A stretch of DNA of 64,000 nucleotides from JACKBJ01 sp964549495 (GCA_964549495.1 CAZJWJ010000015.1:1-64000); one strand, 5' to 3'. Shown: positions 16,095-29,481, counted from the first letter of the stretch. Notes: generated by a model from the letters alone, not told the origin. Numbers and translations: made by a program.

Positions 16095-16763
16095 TCAGCG
16101 GACCGGCTCGACCTCCAGGCTGGCCATCAGGCCGCGAACCTTGCCCTCGATCTCGTCGCGGATGGCGCGCACGTCCTCCAGCCCCCGGCCCGCCGGATCC
16201 TCCAGCACCCAGTCCTCGTAGCGCTTGCCCGGGTAGACCGGGCAGGCATCGCCGCAGCCCATGGTCACCACCACGTCGGCCGCCTTGACGATCTCGTCGG
16301 TCCAGGGCTTGGGGAAGGACTGGCTGATGTCGATGCCCCGCTCCTGCATGGCCGTCACCGCATGCGGGTTGACCTGCTTGCCCGGCTCCGAGCCGCCCGT
16401 CATCACGATCACCCCCTCACCGGCCAGGTGGGCCAGGAGGCCGGCCGCCATCTGCGAGCGCCCCGCATTGTGCACACAGAGGAAGAGCACCACCGGCCGG
16501 TCGCTCTCGATCTTCCCCTCGCTCTTGGCCAGGGCCCAGAGCCGATCGCGCGCGAAGCGCTCGGCAAAGAGCGGGATGAAGTTGCGCACCTTGGCCCCAT
16601 CCAGGTCGGCGATCGACTCGGCCACGAAACGTTCGACCGTCTCGCGCCCGAAGACGCCCTCGAACTGCTCGGCCAGGCGCAACACCGCGCCCCGGATCAA
16701 GGGTTGGAACTCGAGCGGAATGTCGGCCAGGTAGTCATCGGTCATCGTCGCGGACGTGTTCAC
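16095..16763 (-). CDS. arsC: Arsenate reductase with N-terminal three-helix dimerisation domain
   Basis: 222 residues from a GTG preceded by AGGAG. Residues 1-75 form a helical domain found in front of some actinobacterial-type ArsC proteins. The rest is a low-molecular-weight phosphatase fold with P-loop LFLCVHNAGRSQMA (catalytic C-x5-R), followed by the FPKPW and MGCGDACP segments. The latter carries the extra cysteines that relay electrons during As(V) reduction to As(III). It belongs to the arsenic cluster, between the ArsR-ArsC fusion and the ArsR gene. A dedicated arsenite pump is not visible in the window. Confidence 0.88.
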   Translation of the reverse strand: MNTSATMTDDYLADIPLEFQPLIRGAVLRLAEQFEGVFGRETVERFVAESIADLDGAKVRNFIPLFAERFARDRLWALAKSEGKIESDRPVVLFLCVHNAGRSQMAAGLLAHLAGEGVIVMTGGSEPGKQVNPHAVTAMQERGIDISQSFPKPWTDEIVKAADVVVTMGCGDACPVYPGKRYEDWVLEDPAGRGLEDVRAIRDEIEGKVRGLMASLEVEPVR

Positions 16764-16868
16764 GGCTGCTGCACTCCTGTGCTGTGGTTCTTGCATTCGA
16801 AACGGCCAATCAGATCGGCTTCCATCATCCCTCTTGGCTGGACCTCGGTGGTGATCGACCCGGGAGGG

Positions 16869-17567
16869 TCACTCACCACGAGCTGTCTCTAGGGCCCGGG
16901 CCAGACGGTCGACCCGCGCTTCGATCTCATCCATCGCCTCATCGAAGGGCCTGTCCCCACCCGCCTCGATGGGATCCGGGATGGACCAATGCAGCGCCCG
17001 CGCCTCCGGAAAAGGCGGCGCCGCCTCCAAGGTCAGATCACAGACCGAGACCACCAGATCGGGCGTCTCCACCACCTGCCCATATCCCTTGGGCCGCGCC
17101 TGGGCCAGATCCAACCCCCTCTCCTCCGCGACCCGCCGCGCCTCTGGATGCACCCGCTCCGTCGGCTCCATCCCCGCCGAAGCCACCGGAACCTCCGACC
17201 TCGCCCTCCAACACGCCTCCGCCAGCTGGCTCCTGGCCGCATTGTGATGACAGACGAAGAGCAAGCGCTCCGCCACCACCCGCGGCGGCCGCCACAACCC
17301 GTCCATCGCCCCCCACTCCAGCCGCAGATATCGCCGCCGCGCATCCCCCGACGAAGCCCGACGCCCGATCAGCCCCGCCCCCTCCAATACATCCAGATGA
17401 AAGGCCAACAGATTGCTCCGCAAGCCCAGCTCCTCCGCCAGCTCCCCGGGCGTCCGATCCCCGAGCGCCAGGGCCTCCACCACCGCCAACCGCGTCGGAT
17501 CCCCAAGCGCCGCATAGCCCGCTGCCCGTGCCTCCAGACCCTCTCCCATCCCCATCCTGTCACGCAT
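16869..17567 (-). CDS. ArsR-type helix-turn-helix fused to LMW-phosphatase/arsenate-reductase domain
   Basis: About 232 residues. The start is placed at the ATG shortly before the conserved ALGDPTRLAVVEAL; other in-frame ATGs lie 12-18 bases downstream. Residues 10-85 form a winged helix (PGELAEELGLRSNLLAFHLDVLEGAGL). Residues 95-230 form an LMW-PTP fold with LLFVCHHNAARSQLAEA (catalytic Cys and Arg) and the DLVVSVCDL segment. One protein could thus sense and reduce arsenate, or sense a product of the reaction (inference). It is the first gene of the leftward arsenic cluster, with a possible operator 28 bases upstream. Confidence 0.87.
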   Translation of the reverse strand: MRDRMGMGEGLEARAAGYAALGDPTRLAVVEALALGDRTPGELAEELGLRSNLLAFHLDVLEGAGLIGRRASSGDARRRYLRLEWGAMDGLWRPPRVVAERLLFVCHHNAARSQLAEACWRARSEVPVASAGMEPTERVHPEARRVAEERGLDLAQARPKGYGQVVETPDLVVSVCDLTLEAAPPFPEARALHWSIPDPIEAGGDRPFDEAMDEIEARVDRLARALETARGE

Positions 17568-17594
17568 ATCAGCCCCCACTCCCCTCACCCCCAG

Positions 17595-17616
17595 TTGACT
17601 CAACTCTACTCGAGTA
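17595..17616. promoter_or_regulatory. Possible operator of the ArsR-ArsC fusion gene
   Basis: TTGACTC ... CTCGAGTAA is an imperfect inverted repeat 28-49 bases upstream of the chosen start codon. ArsR-family operators are of this size. Evidence is symmetry and position only. Confidence 0.3.
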
Positions 17617-17695
17617 ATCCCACGGCACCAAGTCTGGATTCGCCTCCCACCCCACCCCATGGCCCCGAACTCCCCTCCCCCCACCCCCTGCAAGA

Positions 17696-17812
17696 GGGCT
17701 GGCGTGCCCTTGGGCGGGGCGACGTCGCGCGCCCACCCCTCCCTCCCGCACTCGCCTCCTCCCACCGGCCCACCATGACCTGTTGTCGCCCCGCCCAAGG
17801 GCATGCCAGCCC
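17696..17812. repeat. 117-bp inverted-repeat element
   Basis: The termini 17696-17723 and 17785-17812 are 28-base inverted copies with one mismatch (GGGCTGGCRTGCCCTTGGGC then GGGGCGAC). They flank a pyrimidine-rich core of about 60 bases. It fills most of the 420-base gap between the arsenic cluster and the VWA gene. About 20 bases of its right end recur with two mismatches at 57722-57741. Confidence 0.6.
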
Positions 17813-17815
17813 GCC

Positions 17816-17858
17816 CAGCAGCCCCGCCTCCCCAACTCCAGCAGCCCCGCCTCCCCAA
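17816..17858. repeat. Two exact 20-base direct repeats
   Basis: CAGCAGCCCCGCCTCCCCAA occurs at 17816-17835 and 17839-17858, a period of 23 bases, immediately after the inverted-repeat element. The rest of the gap to 17987 holds only the leader of the VWA gene. Confidence 0.6.
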
Positions 17859-17987
17859 TAGGTGTAAGCAGTCTGTAAACAGCTCGAAAAACCCGCTATC
17901 ACGAGTCCATCTACCTTCGTTCGGAGACTATGATCATCCGCGATGCTCGCCCCGTACCCGTGAACGATCTCCCGATGGAGGCTCCCC

Positions 17988-20900
17988 ATGCCAAGCCGAC
18001 CAACCCGTCGATGGCCGATCGCCCTGCTCCTGCTGGCCGGCCTGTGCCTGATCTTCGGCGCAGCGAGCCAAGCGCCGACGGCCGCCCAAGAGCAAGAGCA
18101 GCTGATCGCCTACCAGATGACCGGCCAATGGCCCGAACGCGCCGACGCCGCCGCCGGACTCTTCCAACGCCCCATCGACCTGGAGGTGGCCGCCGACGGC
18201 ACCGTCCTGGTGGCCGACTCCGGCGTCGGCGGCGTGCACCGGCTCTTGCCCACCGGCGTCTTCACCACGCCCTTCGGCACCTCCGGCGGCTTCCCGGCCC
18301 AGCTGGCCGACGTGGGCCGGATGGGCATCGGGCCCGATCCTGCTGGCGAAGGCGAGCGGGTCTACGTCATCGACGACTCGGCCAACCGCCTGGTCATCTA
18401 CGGCACCGACGGCCGCTACCAGGACCACTGGGAGGGCATCTCGACCGCCAGCGTCGCCGCCTCGGTCGACGGCCGGGTCTACCTGCTCGACCGCGAGGCC
18501 AGCGCCGTCCGCGCGCTGTCGGCCGCCGACGGCAGCGAGCGTTTCCGCTTCGGCACCCGCGGCACCGACGACGGACAGTTCGCCAACTTCCGCGACGTGG
18601 ACATCACCGAGGACGGCCGGGTCCTGGCGGTGGCCGATCTGAACGGCCTGCGCGTGCAGCTCTTCGACTTGGCCACCGACGAGGAGATCGCCGGCGGCGC
18701 CGAGCCGATCACCTTGCGCGAGGTCCACAACCTGACCGAATCGCGCTACAACAAGACCGACATGACCTGCCGCGCGCCGCGGGTCAACGCCCTGGGCGAG
18801 GGCCGGCTCTTCATCGGCGAGGGCGAGCAGGCCTGTCTGGTCGATGGCCGCGAGGTGACCGCGGCCATCGCCAGCACCGCCAACAAGGGCACCGTCTGCC
18901 GTGCGACGGTGCGCCTGCCTCGGCTGCGGCCGGCCGGCGCCCAGTACTTCGCCATCGCCACCTACGATCCCAATGCCGGTGCCTGCGGCGACAAGCTCGC
19001 GGAATTGGACACCAGCACGGTGGTGCTGCGCTACAACGACGAGAGCCTGCGCGCGGTGCGCACCGTCTGGGACGCCGCGGCCGAGGACGACGTGGCCGAC
19101 CGGCTCTTCGCGCCGCAGGAGCTGACCATGCCGGCCGACGGCCAGATCTTCGTGCGAGACAACTCGCCCTACCTGCGCACCTACGATGCGGCGGACGGCC
19201 AACTTCTGGCCCGCCTGACCCGCGACACCTCGGGCCGCGATCTGAACACCGAGGCCGAGGTGACCTTCGTGCGCCAGGCGGTGGGCGCCGACGCGCTGGG
19301 CGAGATCTTCGCCCAGTACACCAAGGTGCGCCGCAGCGCCGACAGCGTCGACTTCGAGGCCGGCATCGGCCGCTTCCGGGCCTCCGAGGAGCGCACCCGC
19401 CAGGGCACCGAGGACATCATCGAGCCGATCTGGACGAAGGCCTACGCTTCGGGCGGCCGCGGCGGGACCAGCACCGAGACGATCAACGTGCAGGCCATGG
19501 CCTGGAACTACGCCGCCGGCGAGCTCTTGGTGATGCAGGAGCGCATCGTCGAGCAGCAGCAGCTGTACACGGTCGAGATCGCGCGCTTCAGCCCGGACGG
19601 GCGCGAGCTCGACCCGCCCATCCAGGTGCCCAACGACGGCGACTTCAACCCCTTTAGCGACCTGTCGGTGGGCCCGGACGGGCGGATCTACCTGCTGGAG
19701 GACATCCGCGACTTCGTCCTGGTGATGGCAGCCGACGGGACGGTCGAGCGCGAGGTTCCGGTCAGCCAGGACGCCAAGGGCGTCGCAGGCGGGCCGGCAG
19801 CCGACGAGGGCTCGATCTTCATCCTGCGCGAGCACGGCGCCATCGAGCGCCGGGCCGACGATGGCTCCGTCACCGCCCGCCTGGACGGCCGCGCGGTGCC
19901 CTTCAGCGATCCGACCTTCATCACCGACATGGTGGTCGACGGGGCCGGCCGGGTCTACGTGGCCGACGGCCAGGCCAGCCTGATCAGCGTCTTCGAGCCG
20001 ACGGACGATGTCGACGTCCTGCCGGTACCCGACGACGGCGATTGCGACTTCCTGGGCCAGAAAACGGCCGCGCCTGGGATCATTCAACTCGGCGAGACGG
20101 TGACGCTCGACCTCCTGCTCTCCGGCAGCTGCGGCGTCAGCGAGGACCCGACCGACATCGTGGTGGTCGTGCCCTACCTGTCCCAACTGCAGCGCGGTCG
20201 CGATCGTTCGCGGGCCGTCATCGACAACCTCCTGGGACTGGCGCGGCGGGTGAACTTCGAGCGCCATCGCATCGGCGTCGTCAGCTACTACCAGACCAGC
20301 ACGCTCGAGCAGGCGCTGACCGACGACCGCGACACCTACATCGACGCCGTGCTCGACCTCACGCGCCTGGACGCGCCGAACCAGGACATCAAGCCCAGCC
20401 TGAAGAAGGCCATGGAGATGGCCGACACGCTCTACGAGCCAGGCAGCGGCCGGCGCCAGGTGATGGTGCTCTTGGCGGCCCAGTACTGCGACCCCAACAA
20501 CCAGCGCCGCGCGGTGGATTGCACCGGTTGGGACTCGGCCGACCAGACGGCGCTGGCCATCCGCGACGGCGGCACGCAGATCATCGTCGCCTTCGGCCAG
20601 TCCGCGGCCAACCTGGCCTCCTCCGACGAGGACGTGGTCTTCGGCTTCGAGGAGACCCACCGGCGCATGGTGAACTACCGCCTGCCGGACTTCACGGCCA
20701 CCGACATCCGCCTGGTCGACGAGCTGCCGGCCAACATGCGCATCGTCGAGTCCTCGATCACCGCCGGCGGCGTCTGGTCCGATCCGAACGTGACCTGGCA
20801 GCCGGCCGAGATGCGCTTCGAGCCCATCGCGGTCCGCCTCGAGATCGAGCCCCTGGAAGGCGGCACCTGGCCGACCAACGTCCAGGCCTACGCCGACTTG

Positions 20901-21650
20901 ACCGACGGCTGGGGCCAGGCCCGGCGCATCGACTTCCCGGTGCCCGAGGTCGAAGTGATCGCGCCCACGCCGGTGCCCACCGACACGCCGGTCGGTCCGA
21001 CGGCCACGCCGACGGCGATGCCGACCGACACGCCCGAGCCCTCGGTGCCCGGCACGGTCTACATGCCTTGGGTTGGCAAGCACCACTGCTGGCCCAAGAA
21101 CGCGGCGCTCGACCTGGTGCTGGTGCTGGACGCCTCCAGCAGCATGCAGGGCGAGAAGCTGGCGGCGGCCAAGGTGGCCATCGGCAGCTTCCTGGATCTG
21201 GCGCGGCTGGAGCCGGGTCGGGACCGTGCGTCCCTGGTTCGCTTCGATGGAGAGGCCAGCACGGTCGCGGGACTGAGCGAGGATCGCGATGCGCTGACCG
21301 CTGCGCTGGCTGGCATTCAGACCGGCGAGGGCACGCGCATCGATCTGGGTCTAAGCGAGGCCATTCGCGTGCTGGACGAGGGCAAGCGGCCGGTCAGCGA
21401 GGCCTTGCCGGTGATCATCCTGCTCTCCGACGGGCGGCAGGAGGAAGCTGTCGAGGCCGCCCGCGCCGCCGGCGCGACCGCCCGCGAGCGGAGCTACGAA
21501 GTCTTCACCATCGGCCTAGGTGAGGACGTTGATGCCGCACTGCTGGGCGAATTGGCCACCAGTCCGGACCGCTACCTGGCCGCGCCGGGCGAGGCGGACC
21601 TGGCGGAGGTCTACGCGGGTATCGCTGGCCGGCTGGTCGGTTGTCCGTGA
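17988..21650 (+). CDS. Secreted beta-propeller protein with two VWA domains
   Basis: 1220 residues from an ATG behind GGAGG. Residues 1-34 are a signal peptide. Residues 40-680 are NHL/WD-like propeller repeats (VAADGTVLVADS, SVGPDGRIYLLED, VVDGAGRVYVADG). A first VWA-like domain (about 700-880) has a degenerate metal site (VVVVPYLSQ instead of DxSxS). After a beta-sandwich stretch and a Thr/Pro linker (about 992-1022) comes VYMPWVGK (Tyr1025). The second VWA domain (about 1040-1218) has an intact MIDAS motif DASSS starting at Asp1048. Export and surface binding are likely; the ligand is unknown. The hairpin downstream ends the transcript. Confidence 0.9.
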   Translation: MPSRPTRRWPIALLLLAGLCLIFGAASQAPTAAQEQEQLIAYQMTGQWPERADAAAGLFQRPIDLEVAADGTVLVADSGVGGVHRLLPTGVFTTPFGTSGGFPAQLADVGRMGIGPDPAGEGERVYVIDDSANRLVIYGTDGRYQDHWEGISTASVAASVDGRVYLLDREASAVRALSAADGSERFRFGTRGTDDGQFANFRDVDITEDGRVLAVADLNGLRVQLFDLATDEEIAGGAEPITLREVHNLTESRYNKTDMTCRAPRVNALGEGRLFIGEGEQACLVDGREVTAAIASTANKGTVCRATVRLPRLRPAGAQYFAIATYDPNAGACGDKLAELDTSTVVLRYNDESLRAVRTVWDAAAEDDVADRLFAPQELTMPADGQIFVRDNSPYLRTYDAADGQLLARLTRDTSGRDLNTEAEVTFVRQAVGADALGEIFAQYTKVRRSADSVDFEAGIGRFRASEERTRQGTEDIIEPIWTKAYASGGRGGTSTETINVQAMAWNYAAGELLVMQERIVEQQQLYTVEIARFSPDGRELDPPIQVPNDGDFNPFSDLSVGPDGRIYLLEDIRDFVLVMAADGTVEREVPVSQDAKGVAGGPAADEGSIFILREHGAIERRADDGSVTARLDGRAVPFSDPTFITDMVVDGAGRVYVADGQASLISVFEPTDDVDVLPVPDDGDCDFLGQKTAAPGIIQLGETVTLDLLLSGSCGVSEDPTDIVVVVPYLSQLQRGRDRSRAVIDNLLGLARRVNFERHRIGVVSYYQTSTLEQALTDDRDTYIDAVLDLTRLDAPNQDIKPSLKKAMEMADTLYEPGSGRRQVMVLLAAQYCDPNNQRRAVDCTGWDSADQTALAIRDGGTQIIVAFGQSAANLASSDEDVVFGFEETHRRMVNYRLPDFTATDIRLVDELPANMRIVESSITAGGVWSDPNVTWQPAEMRFEPIAVRLEIEPLEGGTWPTNVQAYADLTDGWGQARRIDFPVPEVEVIAPTPVPTDTPVGPTATPTAMPTDTPEPSVPGTVYMPWVGKHHCWPKNAALDLVLVLDASSSMQGEKLAAAKVAIGSFLDLARLEPGRDRASLVRFDGEASTVAGLSEDRDALTAALAGIQTGEGTRIDLGLSEAIRVLDEGKRPVSEALPVIILLSDGRQEEAVEAARAAGATARERSYEVFTIGLGEDVDAALLGELATSPDRYLAAPGEADLAEVYAGIAGRLVGCP

Positions 21651-21683
21651 ACTTCCCGCTGCATTAGATCGACCGCGAACTCA

Positions 21684-21719
21684 AACCCGGAGGCCCTGGT
21701 TCCCCAGGACCTCCGGGTT
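21684..21719 (+). terminator. Hairpin after the VWA gene
   Basis: AACCCGGAGG and CCTCCGGGTT pair, followed after one mismatch by a 5-bp CCTGG/CCAGG stem with a four-base loop. It begins 33 bases after the stop codon and is followed by GCTTGTCT, only weakly T-rich. Confidence 0.65.
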
Positions 21720-21761
21720 GCTTGTCTACGACTAGTCCATGCCGTGCAACGTCGATCACCA

Positions 21762-21794
21762 TTGACACTAGAATCGTGCAGCACTAGAATCGTG
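21762..21794 (+). promoter_or_regulatory. Promoter and direct-repeat operator of the VapBC-like pair
   Basis: TTGACA (21762-21767) and TAGAAT (21785-21790) have an ideal 17-base spacer. The -10 box ends 6 bases before the antitoxin ATG, so the transcript probably starts at that codon. CACTAGAATCGTG occurs twice (21766-21778 and 21782-21794), a 16-base period covering spacer and -10, which suits autoregulation by the antitoxin-toxin complex. Confidence 0.7.
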
Positions 21795-21796
21795 TC

Positions 21797-22036
21797 ATGA
21801 AGAACGTGACCATCACCCTCGAAGAAGACGTGGCCGGTTGGGCGCGCGTATGGGCCGCCAAGCAAGGATCGAGCCTCTCGCGACTTGTCGGCTTGCTCCT
21901 GCGCGAGCGAATGCTCGAAGAGGAAGGATACAAGGCCGCTATGGCCGAGTTCCTGTCGGCGGAGCCCGTGGAGCTCAAGCGCTCTGGCAACTACCCCTCT
22001 CGAGACGAGTTGCACGACCGTGCCGATCTTCGTTGA
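21797..22036 (+). CDS. VapB-like ribbon-helix-helix antitoxin
   Basis: 79 residues. The start MKNVTITLEEDVAGWARVWA has the strand-helix opening typical of small RHH/DUF6364-type antitoxins, followed by a second helix (SLSRLVGLLLRERM). The C-terminal third is polar and probably wraps the toxin. No Shine-Dalgarno sequence precedes the ATG, and the promoter position predicts a leaderless mRNA. The PIN toxin gene begins 17 bases before this gene ends. Confidence 0.82.
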   Translation: MKNVTITLEEDVAGWARVWAAKQGSSLSRLVGLLLRERMLEEEGYKAAMAEFLSAEPVELKRSGNYPSRDELHDRADLR

Positions 22037-22460
22037 CACGAACGTCCTCGTCTATGCGCGTGACGTCTCGGAACCCGACAAGCAACCCCAAGCGGCGCGC
22101 TGGCTCGAACATCTCTGGGCATCGCAGTCGGGTCGGATCAGCACGCAAGTCCTCAGCGAGTACTACGTCACCGTCACGCGGAAACTAGATCCGGGACTGC
22201 CGATCGAGAACGCTCGGCGTGACCTGCGCAACCTGATGGTCTGGGACCCGCTGCCGGTAGACAGCAAGCTGATCGAGCGCGCCCTGAGCCTACAAGACCG
22301 CTTCTCCCTCTCCTACTGGGATGCCTTGATCGTCGGTGCAGCCCAGATTGCCGATTGCCGCCATCTGCTCACCGAGGATCTACAGGCGGGTCAGCGCTTC
22401 GACGCGGTTCGCGTGGTCGATCCCTTCGAGCACGATCCGAGCGATACCCTACCCGACTGA
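22020..22460 (+). CDS. PIN-domain ribonuclease toxin (VapC-like)
   Basis: 146 residues from a GTG inside the end of the antitoxin gene. The PIN acidic residues are in place: Asp in FVDTNVLVYA at the N-terminus, Glu in LSEYYVTVT, Asp in LSYWDALIV and Asp in LLTEDLQ. VapC proteins cut tRNA or rRNA with Mg2+ when released from the antitoxin. Overlap and order match a type II toxin-antitoxin operon. It ends 13 bases before the convergent PEP-synthase-like gene. Confidence 0.9.
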   Translation: MPIFVDTNVLVYARDVSEPDKQPQAARWLEHLWASQSGRISTQVLSEYYVTVTRKLDPGLPIENARRDLRNLMVWDPLPVDSKLIERALSLQDRFSLSYWDALIVGAAQIADCRHLLTEDLQAGQRFDAVRVVDPFEHDPSDTLPD

Positions 22461-22472
22461 TCACGGCGACGA

Positions 22473-25181
<2,709 letters not shown>

Positions 25182-25357
25182 CTTCGGGCTCCACATGCGG
25201 TGGGCTGCGAGGTGGATCGTCGGGGCCGGGCCGGAATGCGGATCTCGGCCCGCTGCGCCGGATCGCGCCCGGCCCAAAGCTACACCAGCCGCTGGCCCCT
25301 CGCGAACCCATGCTCCATCATCAGAGCATCGACCGATCGACCGCGGAGTGCAACCCG

Positions 25358-26167
25358 ATGCCCGATCAGCCCAAGTCCGACCACCCGACCGCCCTTGACG
25401 CCATCGCCGCCGTCGATGCCGCCATCGCCGGCCGGCGCACCCTCAAGGTCTTCGCCGATCCCGCCCGTCCCCCCGCCATCCCACCGGACTTCATCGCCCG
25501 GCTCCAGCCGGCCCTCGAAGTGGCCGGCATGGCCCCCTTCCACTACGCCTGCCACGCCGGCCACCGCGGCGCGACCGCAACCGGATCCGAAGCCGAAGCC
25601 GCCGCGATCGAACCCTGGCGTGTCTACTTGCTCGACGCCCCAACCTGCCGCCGGCTGATCGAGACCATCCAGACCGAGTCCCAAGCCGCCTCGGAGCCCA
25701 TCTGGCGCGATGCCCCGGGCAGCAAGATCCCGCGCATGCTGGCGGCCGCCGGCGCCCTGGCCCTCCTCTGCTGGCTGCCCGACCCTCCGGTCCCCGCCGC
25801 CACCGACTCGAGCCCCTCGACATCCACGCCTGCCGCGCCCGACACCGAGGATCCCTTGTCTCGCCGCGAGGCCGAGCGCGAGAAGCGCAACCGGGAGCAC
25901 CTGGCCGCCGCCGCGGCCTACGGCCAGAACCTCCTGGTCGCCGCCACCGCCCGCGGCATGGCCAGCTACTGGTCCTCCGGCGGCGTGCTCGCCACCGAGC
26001 GCGCCCTGGGGCTCTGCGGCGTCCCCGCCGGCCAGCCCCTCCTCGGCGCCCTCTTCTTCTTTCCCCAGCCCGAGCCTGACGCCGACTTCGTCACCGGCAA
26101 GCTCCGCCCGCTGCGCAGCCCCGCCAGCGCCTGGCTCCAGCGCGTCCACCTCCCCGATCGAGGCTGA
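25358..26167 (+). CDS. Nitroreductase-family protein
   Basis: 269 residues. The start lies at MPDQP with GGAG upstream; an earlier in-frame ATG at 25310 has poor context. The N-terminal GRRTLKVFADP segment is the FMN-phosphate-binding motif. The C-terminal half has AYGQNLLVAATARGMASYW and GVLATERALGLCGVPAGQP, typical of the FMN-dependent nitroreductase fold. An insertion rich in Pro, Ser and Thr with charged residues (about 145-185) interrupts the domain and is low-complexity. It would use NAD(P)H to reduce nitro or quinone compounds, or act on flavin. It is divergent from the PEP-synthase-like gene. Confidence 0.85.
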   Translation: MPDQPKSDHPTALDAIAAVDAAIAGRRTLKVFADPARPPAIPPDFIARLQPALEVAGMAPFHYACHAGHRGATATGSEAEAAAIEPWRVYLLDAPTCRRLIETIQTESQAASEPIWRDAPGSKIPRMLAAAGALALLCWLPDPPVPAATDSSPSTSTPAAPDTEDPLSRREAEREKRNREHLAAAAAYGQNLLVAATARGMASYWSSGGVLATERALGLCGVPAGQPLLGALFFFPQPEPDADFVTGKLRPLRSPASAWLQRVHLPDRG

Positions 26168-26258
26168 TCGCCTACCCTCGGATCAGGGCATGCCCGACCC
26201 GCCCACCCGTCCCGCCATCGCCACCGCCGTTCCGCCGTCAATCCGTCCGCCGTACAGC

Positions 26259-28523
<2,265 letters not shown>

Positions 28524-28527
28524 CGGG

Positions 28528-29481
28528 CTACAGATCCGGAAGCAGGTCGTCCTTGCGCCGCACCGTCACCTTGCGACCTGGACCGCGCCCGATGCTCTGC
28601 GTGGCGATGCTGTCGTGCTCCCGCAGGGCCAGGTGCACCACGCGGCGCTCATAGGCCGTCATCGGCGGCAGGGAGACCGGCCGGCCCTCGCGCTCGACCA
28701 GCTCGGCCGATTGTTCGGCCATCATGTAGATCTCCTTGATGCGCCGCGCCCGGTCGTCGTCCACATCCAAGAGCAGGTTCTGCCACTGGCCCATCTTGCG
28801 GCTGAGCACCAGTCGCGAGACGAACTGCAGAGCCTGCAGGCCGCGGCCATCCTTGTGGGTCAAGCGCTCCGTGCCCGGCCCGTGGATGCTGAGCACCAGG
28901 GAATCCTCGCCCTCGATGTCCACCGGCAAGAGCGAGCTCTTGCGCTCCGTGCCCGACTCCTCGAAGCCCATCTTCGCCAGCAGGGTTTCGACCACTTCGC
29001 TCGCCGTCCGTAGGGCATCGCCGCTGGCCGCGGGCCGCTTGCCTTCGTCCTTGGCGGCCGGTGCCTCGCGTCGAGGCTCGGGCTCGCGCTCCGGCTTGGG
29101 CCTGGCCTGGGGCTCCTCGCGCCGGGGCTCTTGGCGCCGCGTCTCCTGTCGCTGGGTTTCCTGGCGTTGGCTTTCCTGGCGTTGGGGGCGCTCGCGCTGC
29201 TGCTTGGCCTCGGTCTCGGCCGGCCGCCCCTTGCCCGTGCTCGGCGCCGGGGGCCCGGAGGCCGTCTCGCCCGGCAGCAAGGTGCTCAGCCGGACGCGCG
29301 CCTCCTCGGCGCCAAAGCCCAAGAGGCCCGATCGGCCCTCGCTGAGCACCTCGATCTTGACCTCGTCGCGGCCCAAGCCGCCCAAGCGCACCAGGCCGCG
29401 CGCCACGGCCTCGTCGACCGTGGGCGCGTTGACCTCAACGCTCCGTCTTTCGTCGCCGCCGCTGCTGCCGCTTCCGCTCAT
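28528..29481 (-). CDS. jag: Jag/KhpB RNA-binding protein
   Basis: 317 residues. The Jag_N domain (about 14-68: VDEAVARGLVRLGG...GLLGFGAEEARVRL) is followed by a long Gln/Arg/Glu linker (about 90-145) of near-repeats such as QRQETQRQETRRQE. A KH-like domain and an R3H domain end the protein, the latter with YERRVVHLALREH. KhpB binds RNA together with KhpA and affects cell elongation in Gram-positive bacteria. It overlaps yidC by 47 bases, an unusually long overlap, and precedes the FG-GAP lipoprotein gene. Confidence 0.92.
   Translation of the reverse strand: MSGSGSSGGDERRSVEVNAPTVDEAVARGLVRLGGLGRDEVKIEVLSEGRSGLLGFGAEEARVRLSTLLPGETASGPPAPSTGKGRPAETEAKQQRERPQRQESQRQETQRQETRRQEPRREEPQARPKPEREPEPRREAPAAKDEGKRPAASGDALRTASEVVETLLAKMGFEESGTERKSSLLPVDIEGEDSLVLSIHGPGTERLTHKDGRGLQALQFVSRLVLSRKMGQWQNLLLDVDDDRARRIKEIYMMAEQSAELVEREGRPVSLPPMTAYERRVVHLALREHDSIATQSIGRGPGRKVTVRRKDDLLPDL

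Noticed and set aside
17934..21086. Open frame of 1050 codons on the minus strand across the VWA gene
   Set aside because: Antisense frame produced by high GC. The plus strand encodes recognisable signal peptide, propeller and VWA motifs; the minus frame has none.
25850..25950. Frameshift in the nitroreductase gene
   Set aside because: The unusual Pro/Ser/Thr-rich stretch is in frame and flanked by conserved FMN-binding segments, so it is an insertion.
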